A stretch of DNA of 20,571 nt from Chara braunii. Lineage: Eukaryota; Streptophyta; Charophyceae; Charales; Characeae. The position numbers and the translations under genes were made by a program. A model generated the notes under the pieces. The model was not told the DNA's origin, did no database searches, and saw only the letters and a list, made by a program, of their open reading frames with translations. Positions 1 through 8,976 of this stretch are shown here, piece by piece. Positions within the stretch are counted from its first letter, which is position 1, and every line of letters starts with the position of its first letter. The stretch spans positions 5,746,863 through 5,767,433 of the forward strand of contig BFEA01000019.1 in assembly GCA_003427395.1 (NCBI GenBank), read 5' to 3'.

Positions 1-68
<68 letters not shown>
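1..68. repeat. (AG)34 microsatellite at window edge
   Basis: An uninterrupted run of 34 AG dinucleotides begins at the first base of the window, so its true left end is not seen. This is a simple dinucleotide repeat with no coding role visible. Confidence 0.98.
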
Positions 69-71
<3 letters not shown>

Positions 72-597
72 CGGTATTCCGGATAAAAACAGAAAGGCAG
101 ATAAGGGTTCTATAGAGGGAGGCAGCTAGCATGGTGACATAGACATAGAAGTGAAAGGTCAAATGACAAAAAAAAAGAATCACGGGGAACGGAAGAGGGC
201 GCTTGTTATCAAATCTTAGGCTAATTATGACGGACCATTTTTCGGTTCTGGTATATGCAAACTGATATTTGTTACCAAGCGTGTAACAGGAATTGTGTGC
301 ACAGTCCTCTAAATGATGTAATAAGTGTTGTGTATTCACAACTATATACTAAAATGTTGTTTTGTTTTAGAGGAATGAGACCAAGAGATGATCATATAGA
401 GAGAAGGAGAGAGACACAATATAACTATATATAACGAAAACTCCATGACACTTGTCTATGCATATTATTCTATTATATGCAATAGTGGTCAGAAATATAT
501 ATATTTATATATCGATATATATATATATGTATATATATATTACGATTCATTGTTATTATTATTATTTTTTAAAAAATGATATTCAACGTTGCTCAAA
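69..597. other. AT-rich non-coding stretch with TA-rich block
   Basis: No convincing gene. Positions about 494-541 are almost pure alternating TA with a single GATATC-like interruption, and 549-575 is TTA/T rich. Short open frames here translate to low-complexity Ile/Tyr runs that come from the TA repeat, so they are not taken as genes. Confidence 0.8.
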
Positions 598-685
598 CAT
601 TCCATTATGTTTTCCAACAATCTTTCCAACGTTCGCACGTTACATTCCATCATATTTTCCAACAATCTTTCCAACGTTCTCACGT
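598..685. repeat. 45-bp direct tandem duplication (2 copies)
   Basis: Positions 598-640 and 643-685 are near-identical 43-base segments separated by TA. Each starts CATTCCAT, contains TTTTCCAACAATCTTTCCAA and ends CACGT. Only about four substitutions separate them. The neighbouring sequence to about 795 keeps re-using CCAAC/GTTG motifs on both strands (for example around 706-713 and 784-789), which suggests decay of a longer, partly palindromic repeat. Confidence 0.9.
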
Positions 686-1661
686 GTTGAAGATGGTGTT
701 GAATCAACATTTGATGAACAGTTAGTCGAACACTTGCAAATTGTTGAAGGAATGTTGACCAAGTGGTTGCTTCATGGGTCTTTCCAACATATATAACGTT
801 TAATGAGTTGAAGCAACAGTTCTTCATTGTGTGTTTATCGGTCAACGTGATTAAACCTTACAATGTTAAAAAACTGTGTATAAACGACTTGGGCAACAGT
901 TAAATAAGGCAAGAAGGTTAAATATCTTAATATTTGAAAAACGGATTTTTTTCTGTTGTTAATCCACATACTCCACAAGAGATCATGCTGCTGCTTAAAA
1001 ACTGAGGTCATGATCGGAACGCTGCTCGTCATCACGATCCCAGTAGAGGCTGTTGTTGTCTGACCAAACAGCTGGTCAATTGAGTTATGTACCTGTTGAC
1101 TGAGTTGGAGCATCGAGAAGCTTGGCTGGGGCGCTGACCTTCTTGTTGGGCTGAAGTAGCAGGTGACCGAAGCTCAGATGATCGGCCCAGTTATATGTTA
1201 CCTCAAAAGACTAAGTGCAGATAATTATATAAATTTTGGATATTTAAACAGTTCAGGGCGGGTGACCTAGTCATATGCTAAAAGAAGAGAAAAGTTGTTG
1301 TGCCCTGTGTTTGTGTATACTTCATGGCTGAGCTAGACATGTTCCATAAGTTTGGGTGGTCTAGCTTTATGCCCTATGTAAGTTGGATACAAGGGGATAA
1401 ATCATTGAAAGACTATGAACTATTGTCTGCTAAGTTGACTTGGGGATGGTGAGAGTACTTACCTTTGTGGTTTGACCTGCATGTGACTGAGTGAGACCAC
1501 TACTTAGTCTGAGTTTTAATTTCAAATTAATAGTTAGTTGCTTTAGTTGCTCGCCACGTGCTAGAGCCATAGGAGTTGGTTACAATTCTTGCATTTTCTG
1601 AGCTAAGTTTATTTTACTTAGATCAATTTCTGCATTTTCTGCTATCTTTTATTTTACTTGG
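686..1661. other. Intergenic, no gene seen
   Basis: I see no open frame with recognisable protein character on either strand and no RNA gene. The longest frames are under 100 codons and composition-driven. From about 1600 the sequence grades into the satellite-like array that follows; TTTATTTTACTT occurs at about 1606 and again at about 1647. Confidence 0.7.
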
Positions 1662-2230
1662 TCTTGTATAAATCTTGGTAAGCTACTTTCTCTACGGGAA
1701 GCGCTGCCGAAATTTATACAAAACCAAAGAATTAGTAAAACTTTATCTTTTTCAGGGTCCAGCTCTTTTGAGTTTTTGGCTTAGGAAAAATCTGGAAAAC
1801 CCCATTTTCTAAAGGGAGTGTTGCCCAAAATTTTGCTAATTCAGGGAGTTAGACAAAATTAGACCTTGAAAAGTCAAAATCACTTTATATTATGAACTTA
1901 GCTTTGTATAAATATTGGAATAACACTTTCTCTATGGGAAGCGCTACCGAAATTTCTACAAATTTGAGGAGTTAGTTAAACTTTGTCTTAGTTGAACTCA
2001 GGTTTTGCTCTGAGTTCATATCTGACTTAGCATAAATCTGGGAAGCCTACCTTTCAAAAGGAAGTGCTGCCCAAATTTTTACTAATTCAGGGAATTAGAC
2101 AAAATTTGACTTTCCAGATTTAAGGTTTGTTTTTTTTCTCATTTTTGAGTTATTATAAATCTTGGAAAGACACTTTTTCTACGGGAAGCGCTGCCAAAAT
2201 TTTATTGGTTTAAAGGAGTTAGAATATATA
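1662..2230. repeat. ~122-bp tandem array, five diverged units in A-B-A-B-A order
   Basis: A core resembling ACGGGAAGCGCTGCC followed by AAATTT recurs at about 1694, 1811, 1934, 2057 and 2181, a spacing of 117-124 bases. Each core is preceded by a TATAAATCTTGG-like motif and followed by an AGGAGTTAG-like motif. Units 1, 3 and 5 have GGGAAGCGCT, while units 2 and 4 have GGAGTG/GGAAGTG, then GCCCAAA, then CTAATTCAGGGA and TTAGACAAAATT. This implies a ~245-bp higher-order repeat built from two monomer types. No coding potential is seen. It could be a satellite or an internal repeat of an unidentified element. Confidence 0.88.
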
Positions 2231-3140
2231 TTTTGACAAGTGGCGATTATGGAAAAATTCACTCTGTATAGAGGAGATTCTGCCAGAGTCCACCTTTCTT
2301 TGGGCACTTGCTTAGAGGTACATTCAGACTTTGTTAATTAAAAAGGTTTTGAGTGAGATCGTGACATGAGGATTATTCTTCATGGACTTATAGATTTAAC
2401 TTGGGGATTGACATGTCTTGTGTTACAGGTCCTTTTGATCGATTGATTAAGGATTTGGGCTAGATTCAGCTTAATCCTACGAGGATCATCTTCTGTTATT
2501 TCTGATAACAGGTCGGTTGTCTATTCGTCGGTTTACGATTCAACTCCAATTCACTCCTGCCGCTCAACCTAAAGACTTTAGCCTTGTGATTTGAACTGTT
2601 TTGTTGTGTTTTCACCCAGACTTTATTTGAATGGCCATTTAAAGAAAAGTACTGGGTATTTTATTTTGAGAGTTGCACAAGAGTGAGGCTTGTATGGCTA
2701 AAGGCAAGGGGTATGAGTGCAGAGAATGGTTGAAGTTGACCCCGTGTAGTGCATTGACTTTTTGGTTGAATCTTTGATATGATTATTGATATGTTTGGTG
2801 ATTCAGACTTTGGATTTGACTGCCTGCGCTCACGTATATATATATGGCTGAGAGGAGCCCCACTGTGATTGTGAGAAGTGATCGTCACATACTTATAACC
2901 CTCTATATATATGTGAATATGTATGTCTTGAGCGTTTTGTGCGGTCTACAGTGACCGCGCCTATAGGTTAAACAAATTATGTTTTTGAGAGAAAAGGGGA
3001 ACTCTTTGTTATCCTCTGCTTTTTAGAATTCATAGTTGGACGTTGTAGTCCGTGGCAGCCGTCAAAGTCAAACCCCTTGACTTTTCCCAAGGCCCTAGAT
3101 GATGGAGCTGGTCTCCAGGGCAATAAGAGACGATTGCCAC
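2231..3140. other. Intergenic, no gene seen
   Basis: No protein or RNA gene is recognised on either strand. TA microsatellite fragments lie near 2835-2845 and 2905-2912. Composition changes at about 2940-2960 from AT-rich to GC-richer, with frequent CpG. Confidence 0.65.
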
Positions 3141-3312
3141 CACAGGTATGAACCTGTGTACCACCCACTCTCTGCAGGGTGCAGAAGAGGGTGTGGTTCT
3201 CAATCGCACTAGGCGGTTGTCCAACGTTGAGAGATTAACCCTCAAGGCGCGTGTCAGCCGACACTGACACTTGAGTGTCGAATGCGACCCTCGATATTAA
3301 CGAGGATCGCAT
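3141..3312. other. Cluster of three short hairpins
   Basis: Three inverted repeats are packed in about 170 bases. CACAGGT (3141-3147) pairs with ACCTGTG (3152-3158) around a 4-base loop. GTGTCAG (3251-3257) pairs with CTGACAC (3264-3270) around 6 bases. ATGCGACCCTCG (3282-3293) pairs with CGAGGATCGCAT (3301-3312) around 7 bases with one mismatch, which becomes a G-U wobble in minus-strand RNA. No function is known to me. Such structure would fit an LTR or a structured RNA remnant. Confidence 0.75.
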
Positions 3313-3969
3313 GAGTATGGGTACTACATAGTACGCTATCACTGCGACCGCTTGCGTACGCTTGCATTGTGAGTCGATATGAGTAGGCCCTGCGTCCGCG
3401 CGGTTTTATACTAAGTCTCGCGTGTGACGCCTATCTGATTTCCGCGTCAGAAAGTTATGGGATGGCTACTAAGGGACTTGGAGTGTTATCGCGTTGTTTG
3501 TTTTGTGTCGTTCTGTACATGTATATGTACATGTGTGTGTTTCTATTTCTATGTTCTTAGAGTGGTGTGCGCGTGGTGCGTGGGATGCGTCCTAGTCGAT
3601 CGGCGACGAGTCGCGCTTGGGACCTCAGCCCCCCAAGGTGTCGATTCGCGTGCGGGTTTGATAGAGGCGTATTACCGCGCGTACTCCCTATGCTACAGCG
3701 AACGAGAAACGCCCTCGGCTGGTCCACCTCTGCGATTGCAACTGATCAGCTTTCGTACTATGGACCGGTAGCTCGGTGGGGATACGCCCATCGAAGGGAG
3801 GTGACAACTCCCGTAAGGTGGAGGTAAGTCGTGCCTCGCGTAGGCCCTATCCTGTCGTAGGGGCTCGCGAGAGGTATGGCCGACGCACTCGGTCGGAGCG
3901 GCTTGCGAAAGCTCCACATGTATATCCGCGACGAAGGATTAAGTCCCAACTCCTGCGTGACACGGTCAT

Positions 3970-4019
3970 AGGGTCCCGCGCTACCCTTGAGTAGTGCCGG
4001 CCCGATGCGCTCGACACCG
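3970..4019 (+). repeat. Copy 1 of a ~50-bp dispersed repeat also at the retroelement truncation point
   Basis: GGGTCCCGCGCT, then a short variable part, then CCCGATGCGCTCGACACCGC, is closely matched at 5400-5449 by GGGTCCCGCGCT followed by ACCGATGCGCTCGACAACGC in the same orientation. Weaker similarity extends about 20 bases leftward in both copies. Similarity ends sharply on the right at about 4019 and 5449. Confidence 0.8.
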
Positions 4020-5085
4020 CAGTGGGCCTGTGGTCTGTTGCGACACACCGTCCAGACACTTGTGCTAATCCTGGGGCATTTTGAGGAAGACCAAGCTAAA
4101 TGGTAAAGGTTAGCACCTCTAGGGCGCAACCCCTAGTGGATGGCTGCTTGCTAGCTCAACCTGGCAGCGAACCCTCGTCTACCAAAGGGGTAAGAGTTTA
4201 AGGGGTATGCACGCCTCAGGGAATTACTCCGATGGGATGGCGGGGGATATGAATCGAGTTTTTTTGGCAGTCCTGATTGAGTGCTTATCAGGAGAAAACT
4301 TATCGTTGCGTAATCAGCGAAGGTACTGTCGCTAAGATAACAATGCGGTAGGCCGTAGATCTGGCTTGATCAACTTGACTATGGTGGGCCAGGATGAAGA
4401 CCTAGAATTTATGTACTAGACTGCAGAAAGAGTTAAGATAAGATTTAAGTGTGTATATGCATATGGGTTTGATTGTGAGCATTTTGGGATGAAGGCAAGA
4501 GTGCCTTCTGAGTTCTCATTTAAGGCCCGCGTCCCTGGGTATGGCTCTGCTTACTAGAAAGAGTCTAACGGGGACACTCAACGAGAAGCCGGCGTTTGTC
4601 TAGGACAAAGAGAAGAAGATGGTTTGAGAGGGCCTTTGAAACTTATACTATAGTATTGACGCGTAATACACCAGCGTCCTAGTGTTAAGACAATGGAGAC
4701 CCATGTTGAAACCCTAGCGGCATACAGTTGGATGGGCACAGATTGTTGGAGGCCTCTAACCGGAGGATGTCGGATAATCGGATTGGTTCCTTTCTAGTCA
4801 GCATTTGGAGGTTTGGAAGGATTTATAACTTTCTGATTCCTGCGAAGCGATGGGGACGTCGCTTAATATGGTCCGGTAAGCTGTCGGTGCGAATACCCTG
4901 ACAAGAGTATCCGCCTTGGTTTTTGTAAGCGACAGAAAATAGGCTTGGTTTAAAGTTTAAGTATTCCGCGGGAGGCGCGGCTGTGTTTGTAGTTTACGTT
5001 GGTTGGATGGTTGACTAGAATAAAGAGTGTGTGGGCGCGCGGATTTGAGGTGCGCGTGATCCTTTTTATTGTTGATGATTGAAGG

Positions 5086-5103
5086 GTCGGCGTGATCGCC
5101 GAC
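5086..5103. other. Perfect 7-bp GC hairpin followed by a T-rich run
   Basis: GTCGGCG (5086-5092) and CGCCGAC (5097-5103) form a perfect stem with a TGAT loop, followed on the plus strand by a TAAATTTTTTATTTTTATTTTG-type run from 5104. The shape resembles an intrinsic terminator. In this eukaryote-like context I treat it as a structural feature of unknown role, not a functional terminator. Confidence 0.6.
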
Positions 5104-5399
5104 TAAATTTTTTATTTTTATTTTGATTAAGTTGGGATTAAAAAAAATATGTCTCGTTGATTAATGGGCTCGTCTGTGACCGTGCGTACATGCGGAGGAC
5201 GACATCAACAACAGAGAGGTTTTGAAGCGCCTTCGGTAGGCCCGCGCATCGCGCGATGTCCGTTTAGTTAGGCGTCCGTTAGAGCTAAACCGAGACTTGG
5301 GTCCAACATTAGTGGTTACGGTGTCAGACTTTTGTCAAAGGGGTTCAGGGAACGAGACCAGGTGACAACGACGCAGGGATCAGAGTGACGTGGCCGGGA

Positions 5400-5449
5400 G
5401 GGTCCCGCGCTGCCTTGTGCGGTGTCGGACCGATGCGCTCGACAACGCC
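5400..5449 (+). repeat. Copy 2 of the ~50-bp repeat, abutting the truncated integrase
   Basis: This is the direct match to 3970-4019. The homology stops at about 5449, almost exactly where minus-strand integrase similarity also stops, just after the C-x2-C pair of its zinc domain at 5461-5472. This marks 5445-5455 as the probable breakpoint that removed the rest of the retroelement. Confidence 0.8.
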
Positions 5450-5460
5450 TTATCAGCGGT

Positions 5461-5590
5461 GCAAACCTGACAGTTTTAAACGATGAACTTAACATCGTTG
5501 CAAATATTGGACCAATACCATTCATTTTTATCGATCGCCGTCTCGGTGCTTCGGACGGCGAAATGGACCGCAGTTTCCTTGTGCGCCGAC
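5461..5590 (-). pseudogene. Integrase N-terminal H2C2 zinc-binding domain, truncated after it
   Basis: The reading frame of 5476-6120 carries an integrase-like lead-in (YRWNERRLEK, then VKSAH) and the zinc ligands H180 (codon at 5581-5583) and H186. A WYWSNICNDVKFIV segment matches the usual [FW]-W-P-x-M-x-x-D-V-x-x-[FY]-[VI] block. A TAA at 5476-5478 interrupts the frame, and the very next codons read N-C-Q-V-C, supplying the C-x2-C pair (TGT at 5470-5472, TGC at 5461-5463). In the family this domain binds Zn2+ and multimerises integrase on the cDNA ends. The DDE catalytic core that should follow is absent; similarity ends within about a dozen codons, at the repeat junction. H-x5-H is one residue longer than the common spacing. 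Confidence 0.85.
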
Positions 5591-5874
5591 TTAACCCAAT
5601 CATACCTCATGAACGGGTGCGGTACCGTCATCCATATCCCACTACCGTCCGTCTTCCGTTTTTCCAATCGTCGCTCGTTCCATCGATAGTCCCGAGGCCT
5701 CTCATTAGCCCTCCTCTGATCTTCCCTAGTGAAGTCTCGGAGGGGGTTCCCTACTACAGTAGCTATCAAAGCGACATCGGTCCATACTACAACCCTTCTA
5801 AACCTTGGGGTCTTTTCCAGACCCTCTGACGTGGCATAGAGGAACCGAGCCTCGGTCGGGATTTTGTCTGTTCG

Positions 5875-6036
5875 GCATAGGGGGCACAACCAAGGCTTGT
5901 TACCGCTTCGATGTTGGATGCAAGAGCCATGGGCTCTCGACACGCATTGTCGACAATCTACCCAATCGACGTACCCTTCCCCACTAGGATGCATAGGGAC
6001 CGAGTAGACTCGTGAGATTGCTTCGCAAAAATAACA
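5875..6036 (-). pseudogene. PHD-type (C4HC3) zinc finger embedded in retrotransposon pol
   Basis: The minus-strand frame 5476-6120 (214 codons) contains C29-x2-C32-x23-C56-x2-C59-x4-H64-x2-C67-x11-C79-x2-C82. A tryptophan sits two residues before C79, within PWLCPLC. The C-x2-C-x4-H-x2-C centre and W-x-C-x2-C end are the PHD signature; RING-v fingers space the His differently. The first loop is slightly long and the third slightly short for the family. PHD fingers generally read histone H3 tails. The finger lies about 70 residues after RNase H and about 98 before integrase H180, so it would have been released as part of the Pol polyprotein. All eight ligands survive in an otherwise decayed element. 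A different cross-brace zinc finger cannot be excluded without structure prediction. Confidence 0.75.
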
Positions 6037-6124
6037 AAATTTGTCAGGTAAAGAGAAAAGAGAGAAGGAGGAATGAGGAGAGGGAGAGGCTCCAGAGTTA
6101 CCTCCGTCACCCATTGCCACGTGC

Positions 6125-6785
6125 TTACTTTTGGTCTCGTGGAAGAACTGCCACCTGTTCGTACCGGGGTCCGCTCGTCGGTTCTGGTTCCTTCCACGGG
6201 ATGATCTCTTCGCCTTTGGTGACCTTCGCTGGTCGATGTAATCGCGTCAATCCGTCCGTGTTCCCGTGCCTCTCCGTCTTCCGGTGGATGATATCGAAAT
6301 CGTATTCTTGTAGCCGTACCGCCCAACGTCCAATCATTCTCGTATAGTTAGAAAGCCTTTTGAGGGCCAATAGCGGCTCGTGGTCGGTGACGAGGAGGAA
6401 CTTTTGCCCGTATAGATACGGATGAAAATGTTGGATTCCCCAAACACCATGTAGCATTTTCCCTGGGGAGCTGAATCATTCCTTCGCTCGTCCGACACGG
6501 CACGAGACGCGTACTCTATGATGTGTTCGCGACCACCGTTCCCCTTCTACACTAAAATATCGGAGATCGCCTCAGGCTGCCAATCCGTGATGAGAATGAA
6601 CTGCTTTGCTGGGTTCGGTCGGATCAAAATAGGTGTCGTGCCCAAGGCTTCCTTAAGCATGATAAAGGCCCGTTCGCACTCCACATCCCAACGGAGAGAC
6701 TAGTCCTTCCGTAGCAGGTTCGTTAGAGGCCGTGCGATAGCAGCGAATCCTTTGATAAATCTACGGAATACAACGCCACTCCCAG
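6125..6785 (-). pseudogene. RNase H domain of gypsy pol, with stops and frameshift
   Basis: After the RT thumb block FIKGFAAIARPLTNLLRKD the frame hits TAG (6700-6702). It then continues in frame through ECERAFIMLKEAL, and FILITDW carries the first catalytic Asp. A second TAG (6547-6549) stands where family members read Gln in an [IL]-L-[AV]-Q-K block. EYASRAVSDERRNDSAPQGKC shows Lys where the catalytic Glu of the usual G-E-C motif is expected. A frameshift near 6450 leads to WGIQHFHPYLYGQKFLLVTD, which carries the next catalytic Asp. The domain ends with GRWAVRLQEYDFDIIHRK and HGNTDGLTRL. The enzyme degrades the RNA strand of RNA/DNA hybrids during reverse transcription; here it is inactive both by mutation and by interruption. 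Confidence 0.93.
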
Positions 6786-7935
6786 GAAGGCTCGAACCTG
6801 CGTCAGCGACGTGGGAATTGGAGCGTCTCTCACAACCACGACTTTTCTCAAATCGGGCCTCAAGCCTCCTTGTGTCACCACGTATCCCAAAAACGAGATT
6901 TTTGAAAGGAAGAACTCGCTTTTCTCCAGCGAAATCTTGAATCCGGCTTCTTTCAGTACTCCCAGCGTCCATTCGATGTGTTGCACATGCCCGTGGTACG
7001 ATTCCGAGTAGACCAGGATGTCGTCCATATACACAATTACACAAAAATTAATTATCCCCTGCGTTAACCGAGTCTTGTTGACAAAGTTCTGGAACGTTAC
7101 GTTCATCGTTCTTTGAAATGTAGCTAGCGCGTTGCAGATCCCCATTGGACACTGAACCCACTGCTACGTGTCGTCGAACAAAACGAAAGTTGTCTTAGGC
7201 CAGTCTTCCTCCTTAACTAGGATATGGTGAAATCCATGACGAATATCAAATTTGCTAAAGTAATTAGCAAATCCAATCGCATCTAGCAAATCGTCAATCC
7301 AGGGGAGGGGATATACATCTTTGATCGTGATATCATTCAACTTTCGATAATCGATGCAGATGCGGACTAACCCATTCTTCTTAGGTACTAATACGACCGG
7401 GAACGACCATGGCCCAGTGGCCGGTTCAATCCATCCGTTAACTTCAAATTCCCTAATCCTCTGTAGAGCTGTCTTTCGTTCCGCGAGGGAGTATCGATAT
7501 GGTTTGCAGTGGATCGGAGAATGGTTTCCGGTCTGGATTTCGTGCTGAATCACTAGTGACAGTCCGATATCGGTGTTGGTTACATTAATCGCTCCTTGAT
7601 ATTCTTTTAGAATATCTGCGATCAGGTGATGAGCTTCGTCGGGCACGTACTGTGGTACGTGTAGTTCGTACAACTGTCCCAATAGTGGGACAGTGATTGA
7701 TTTGGTATTAATCTGTGCAACGCTTCCAGAAGGGGGTGCAGAGAAAAACGAATTGTCTGATCGCCAGGAGAACACCGTGGCCATCATCTTCGCATCTTCC
7801 TCGCGGATTGCCACATGTTCTTTCGGAGTGACGCCGTCATGGATATCCTGCCATGGTACGGGCTTTTCCGCGATCTTATATTCTGAGGCCGTTGGTTTGA
7901 ACTTCGGGATGCCCAGGGGGTTCCAAAGAGTCGGC
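6785..7935 (-). pseudogene. Reverse transcriptase of Ty3/gypsy pol, interrupted
   Basis: The open frame runs from about 7935 to a TAG at 7164-7166 and resumes in the same frame to about 6785, so a single nonsense codon splits the palm. In the 216-residue part from 7814, residues 115-160 carry the fingers motifs (NGWIEPATGPWSFPVVLVPKK shape, then RICIDYRKLN at 151-160) and D180 lies in the FSKFD catalytic-Asp block. After the stop come QWVQCPMGICNALATFQRTMN and the active-site Y-M-D-D (7020-7031), then ILVYSESYHGH, GFKISLEKSEFF, FLGYVV and VRAFLG. A roughly ten-residue insertion (KTRLTQGIIN) precedes the YMDD strand. A frameshift near 6785 follows RAFLGVA; the other frame continues with FRRFIKGFAAIARP. 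The RNA-dependent DNA polymerase role follows from the family. Confidence 0.96.
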
Positions 7936-7936
7936 C

Positions 7937-8317
7937 TTAGCCCCTAAGCGGAGCAATCTTCCTTTTGTCGTTGTATCTTGCAAGCAGTGGAGTGGTGCCC
8001 TCGTATAAGGTCTGAGGGGGTTTCAAAGAATCTGCCATCCTGGAGATCTGTACGAGAGGCTCTCCCAAGATCATTGCACGTGTCCTTTGTAGGTTCCGTT
8101 TCGTTATGCTGAACGATCTCGCAATCGGTCGTCGAGCTGGGTAATAGATGCGTTGTTGGATGAGTGCTCGGACCGCTAAATCATCCCAATCAATGCCATC
8201 AGTATCGCTGGAGGAATCCAGTTTCTCTGCCTGGGACTTGCTACATTCCGCGGGATCTTCCCATGTGATCACTCGGAGGGCTCCTATTGAAGGAGATCGC
8301 GGGGCAGCGTCGGCCAT
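7937..8317 (-). pseudogene. Pol linker between protease and reverse transcriptase
   Basis: A 126-codon open frame lies between the protease and RT domains, in a different frame from RT because of a frameshift near 7940. It is rich in acidic and Ser residues (SSSDTDGIDWDDLAVRALI) and then basic (ARRPIARSFSITKRNLQRTR). No domain is recognised. Position and length fit the poorly conserved spacer many Ty3/gypsy elements carry here. Beyond the frameshift, GIPKFKPTASEY leads into RT, so it is probably one continuous ancestral polyprotein segment. Confidence 0.6.
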
Positions 8318-8320
8318 GGT

Positions 8321-8965
8321 TCAAAGAGTCAATCTCATGGGTATGGCGTACAGTTTTCCTCCCGTGTTTCGGAGGACAATCGATCGTCTTTCAAAGTCTA
8401 AATTGGCTCGCAGCGCCGTGAGAGCTGGTAATCCTAAAAGAACGTCGTAGGTACTTATGTCTAACATTACAACATCTCCCAGGGCATGTACCTTTCCTAG
8501 CCGAAAGGCAACATTCGTCATTCGCCCTACTGTTTTAATCTTTTCTTCGTCAGCGGCGACGAGATGATCTTTCTCCGCAAACATGATCATGTCTTTTCTC
8601 CTCCCCGCTCTTTCTACTACTCTCAGCGAGATAGCCAAGACGGCGGCTCTTGAGTCGATGATGGCATTGTATGGAATTCCCCAGACTTCGATGTCACATT
8701 CGGCGGATTTCCACGGGATTGCTTTGATCCGTAGGAAGTGATCGTCCTTCTGTATTAGTCCCAATCGGATAGGTTCCGACGTGCTGACAGGGTTCGGATT
8801 GTCCTCTTGGGCCGGACCTTTTCCCTTCGTGTTCGCCGTTCTCGCAAGAAAGAATTGTTTTCTGTTCGCCTTGCAGTGTTGCAACATGTGTTCGTTAGCC
8901 TGTTATGAAATAGACAACAAATGTCCGATCGGGAGGGGAATGCGATGATCCAGAGCGTGGACGAC
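8321..8965 (-). pseudogene. Retropepsin-like aspartic protease, catalytic motif mutated
   Basis: The 188-codon frame ending at 8321 has the aspartic-protease shape: YNAIIDSRAAVLAIS (catalytic motif, D78 codon at 8654-8656), a beta-strand spacer, then DVLLGLPALTALRANLDF, the usual I-L-L-G-[RL]-P-[WF]-L block near the C-terminus. The expected D-S/T-G-A is D-S-R-A: Gly is replaced by AGA at 8648-8650, which one G-to-A change from GGA would give and which would destroy the active site. Upstream, in the same frame beyond a TAA, the sequence DVMNVVHALDHRIPLPIGHLLSIS resembles the helical segment preceding protease in many Ty3/gypsy elements, so the domain likely began near 8965. In the family the enzyme cleaves Gag and Pol polyproteins. 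Confidence 0.85.
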
Positions 8966-8976
8966 GTTCATAACAT

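Larger units (their letters stand above)
3313..5389. other. GC-rich non-coding region, LTR-like in texture
   Basis: No convincing gene. Open frames at 3457-4129 on both strands overlap each other, give Arg/Ser-rich translations typical of CpG-rich non-coding DNA, and match no family I recognise. The region is too long and irregular to be rRNA or tRNA. Near its middle (about 3950-4020) is a segment repeated at 5378-5449 beside the truncated retroelement, so part of it probably derives from LTR or untranslated retroelement sequence. No TG...CA-bounded LTR pair could be defined by eye. Confidence 0.5.

Noticed and set aside
3457-4129. Cluster of 70-123-codon frames on both strands
   Set aside because: Mutually overlapping, Arg/Ser-rich, no domain; the expected by-product of CpG-rich DNA with few stops.
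3700-4250. Possible rRNA or structured organellar RNA
   Set aside because: The sequence has rRNA-like phrases such as AAGTCGTG and ACACCGTCC, but I could not place any of the conserved core helices in order, and part of it recurs at 5400-5449 beside a transposon.
5422-6347. Plus-strand frames over the retroelement (for example 5422-5829, 6012-6347)
   Set aside because: Antisense shadows of the minus-strand pol frames.
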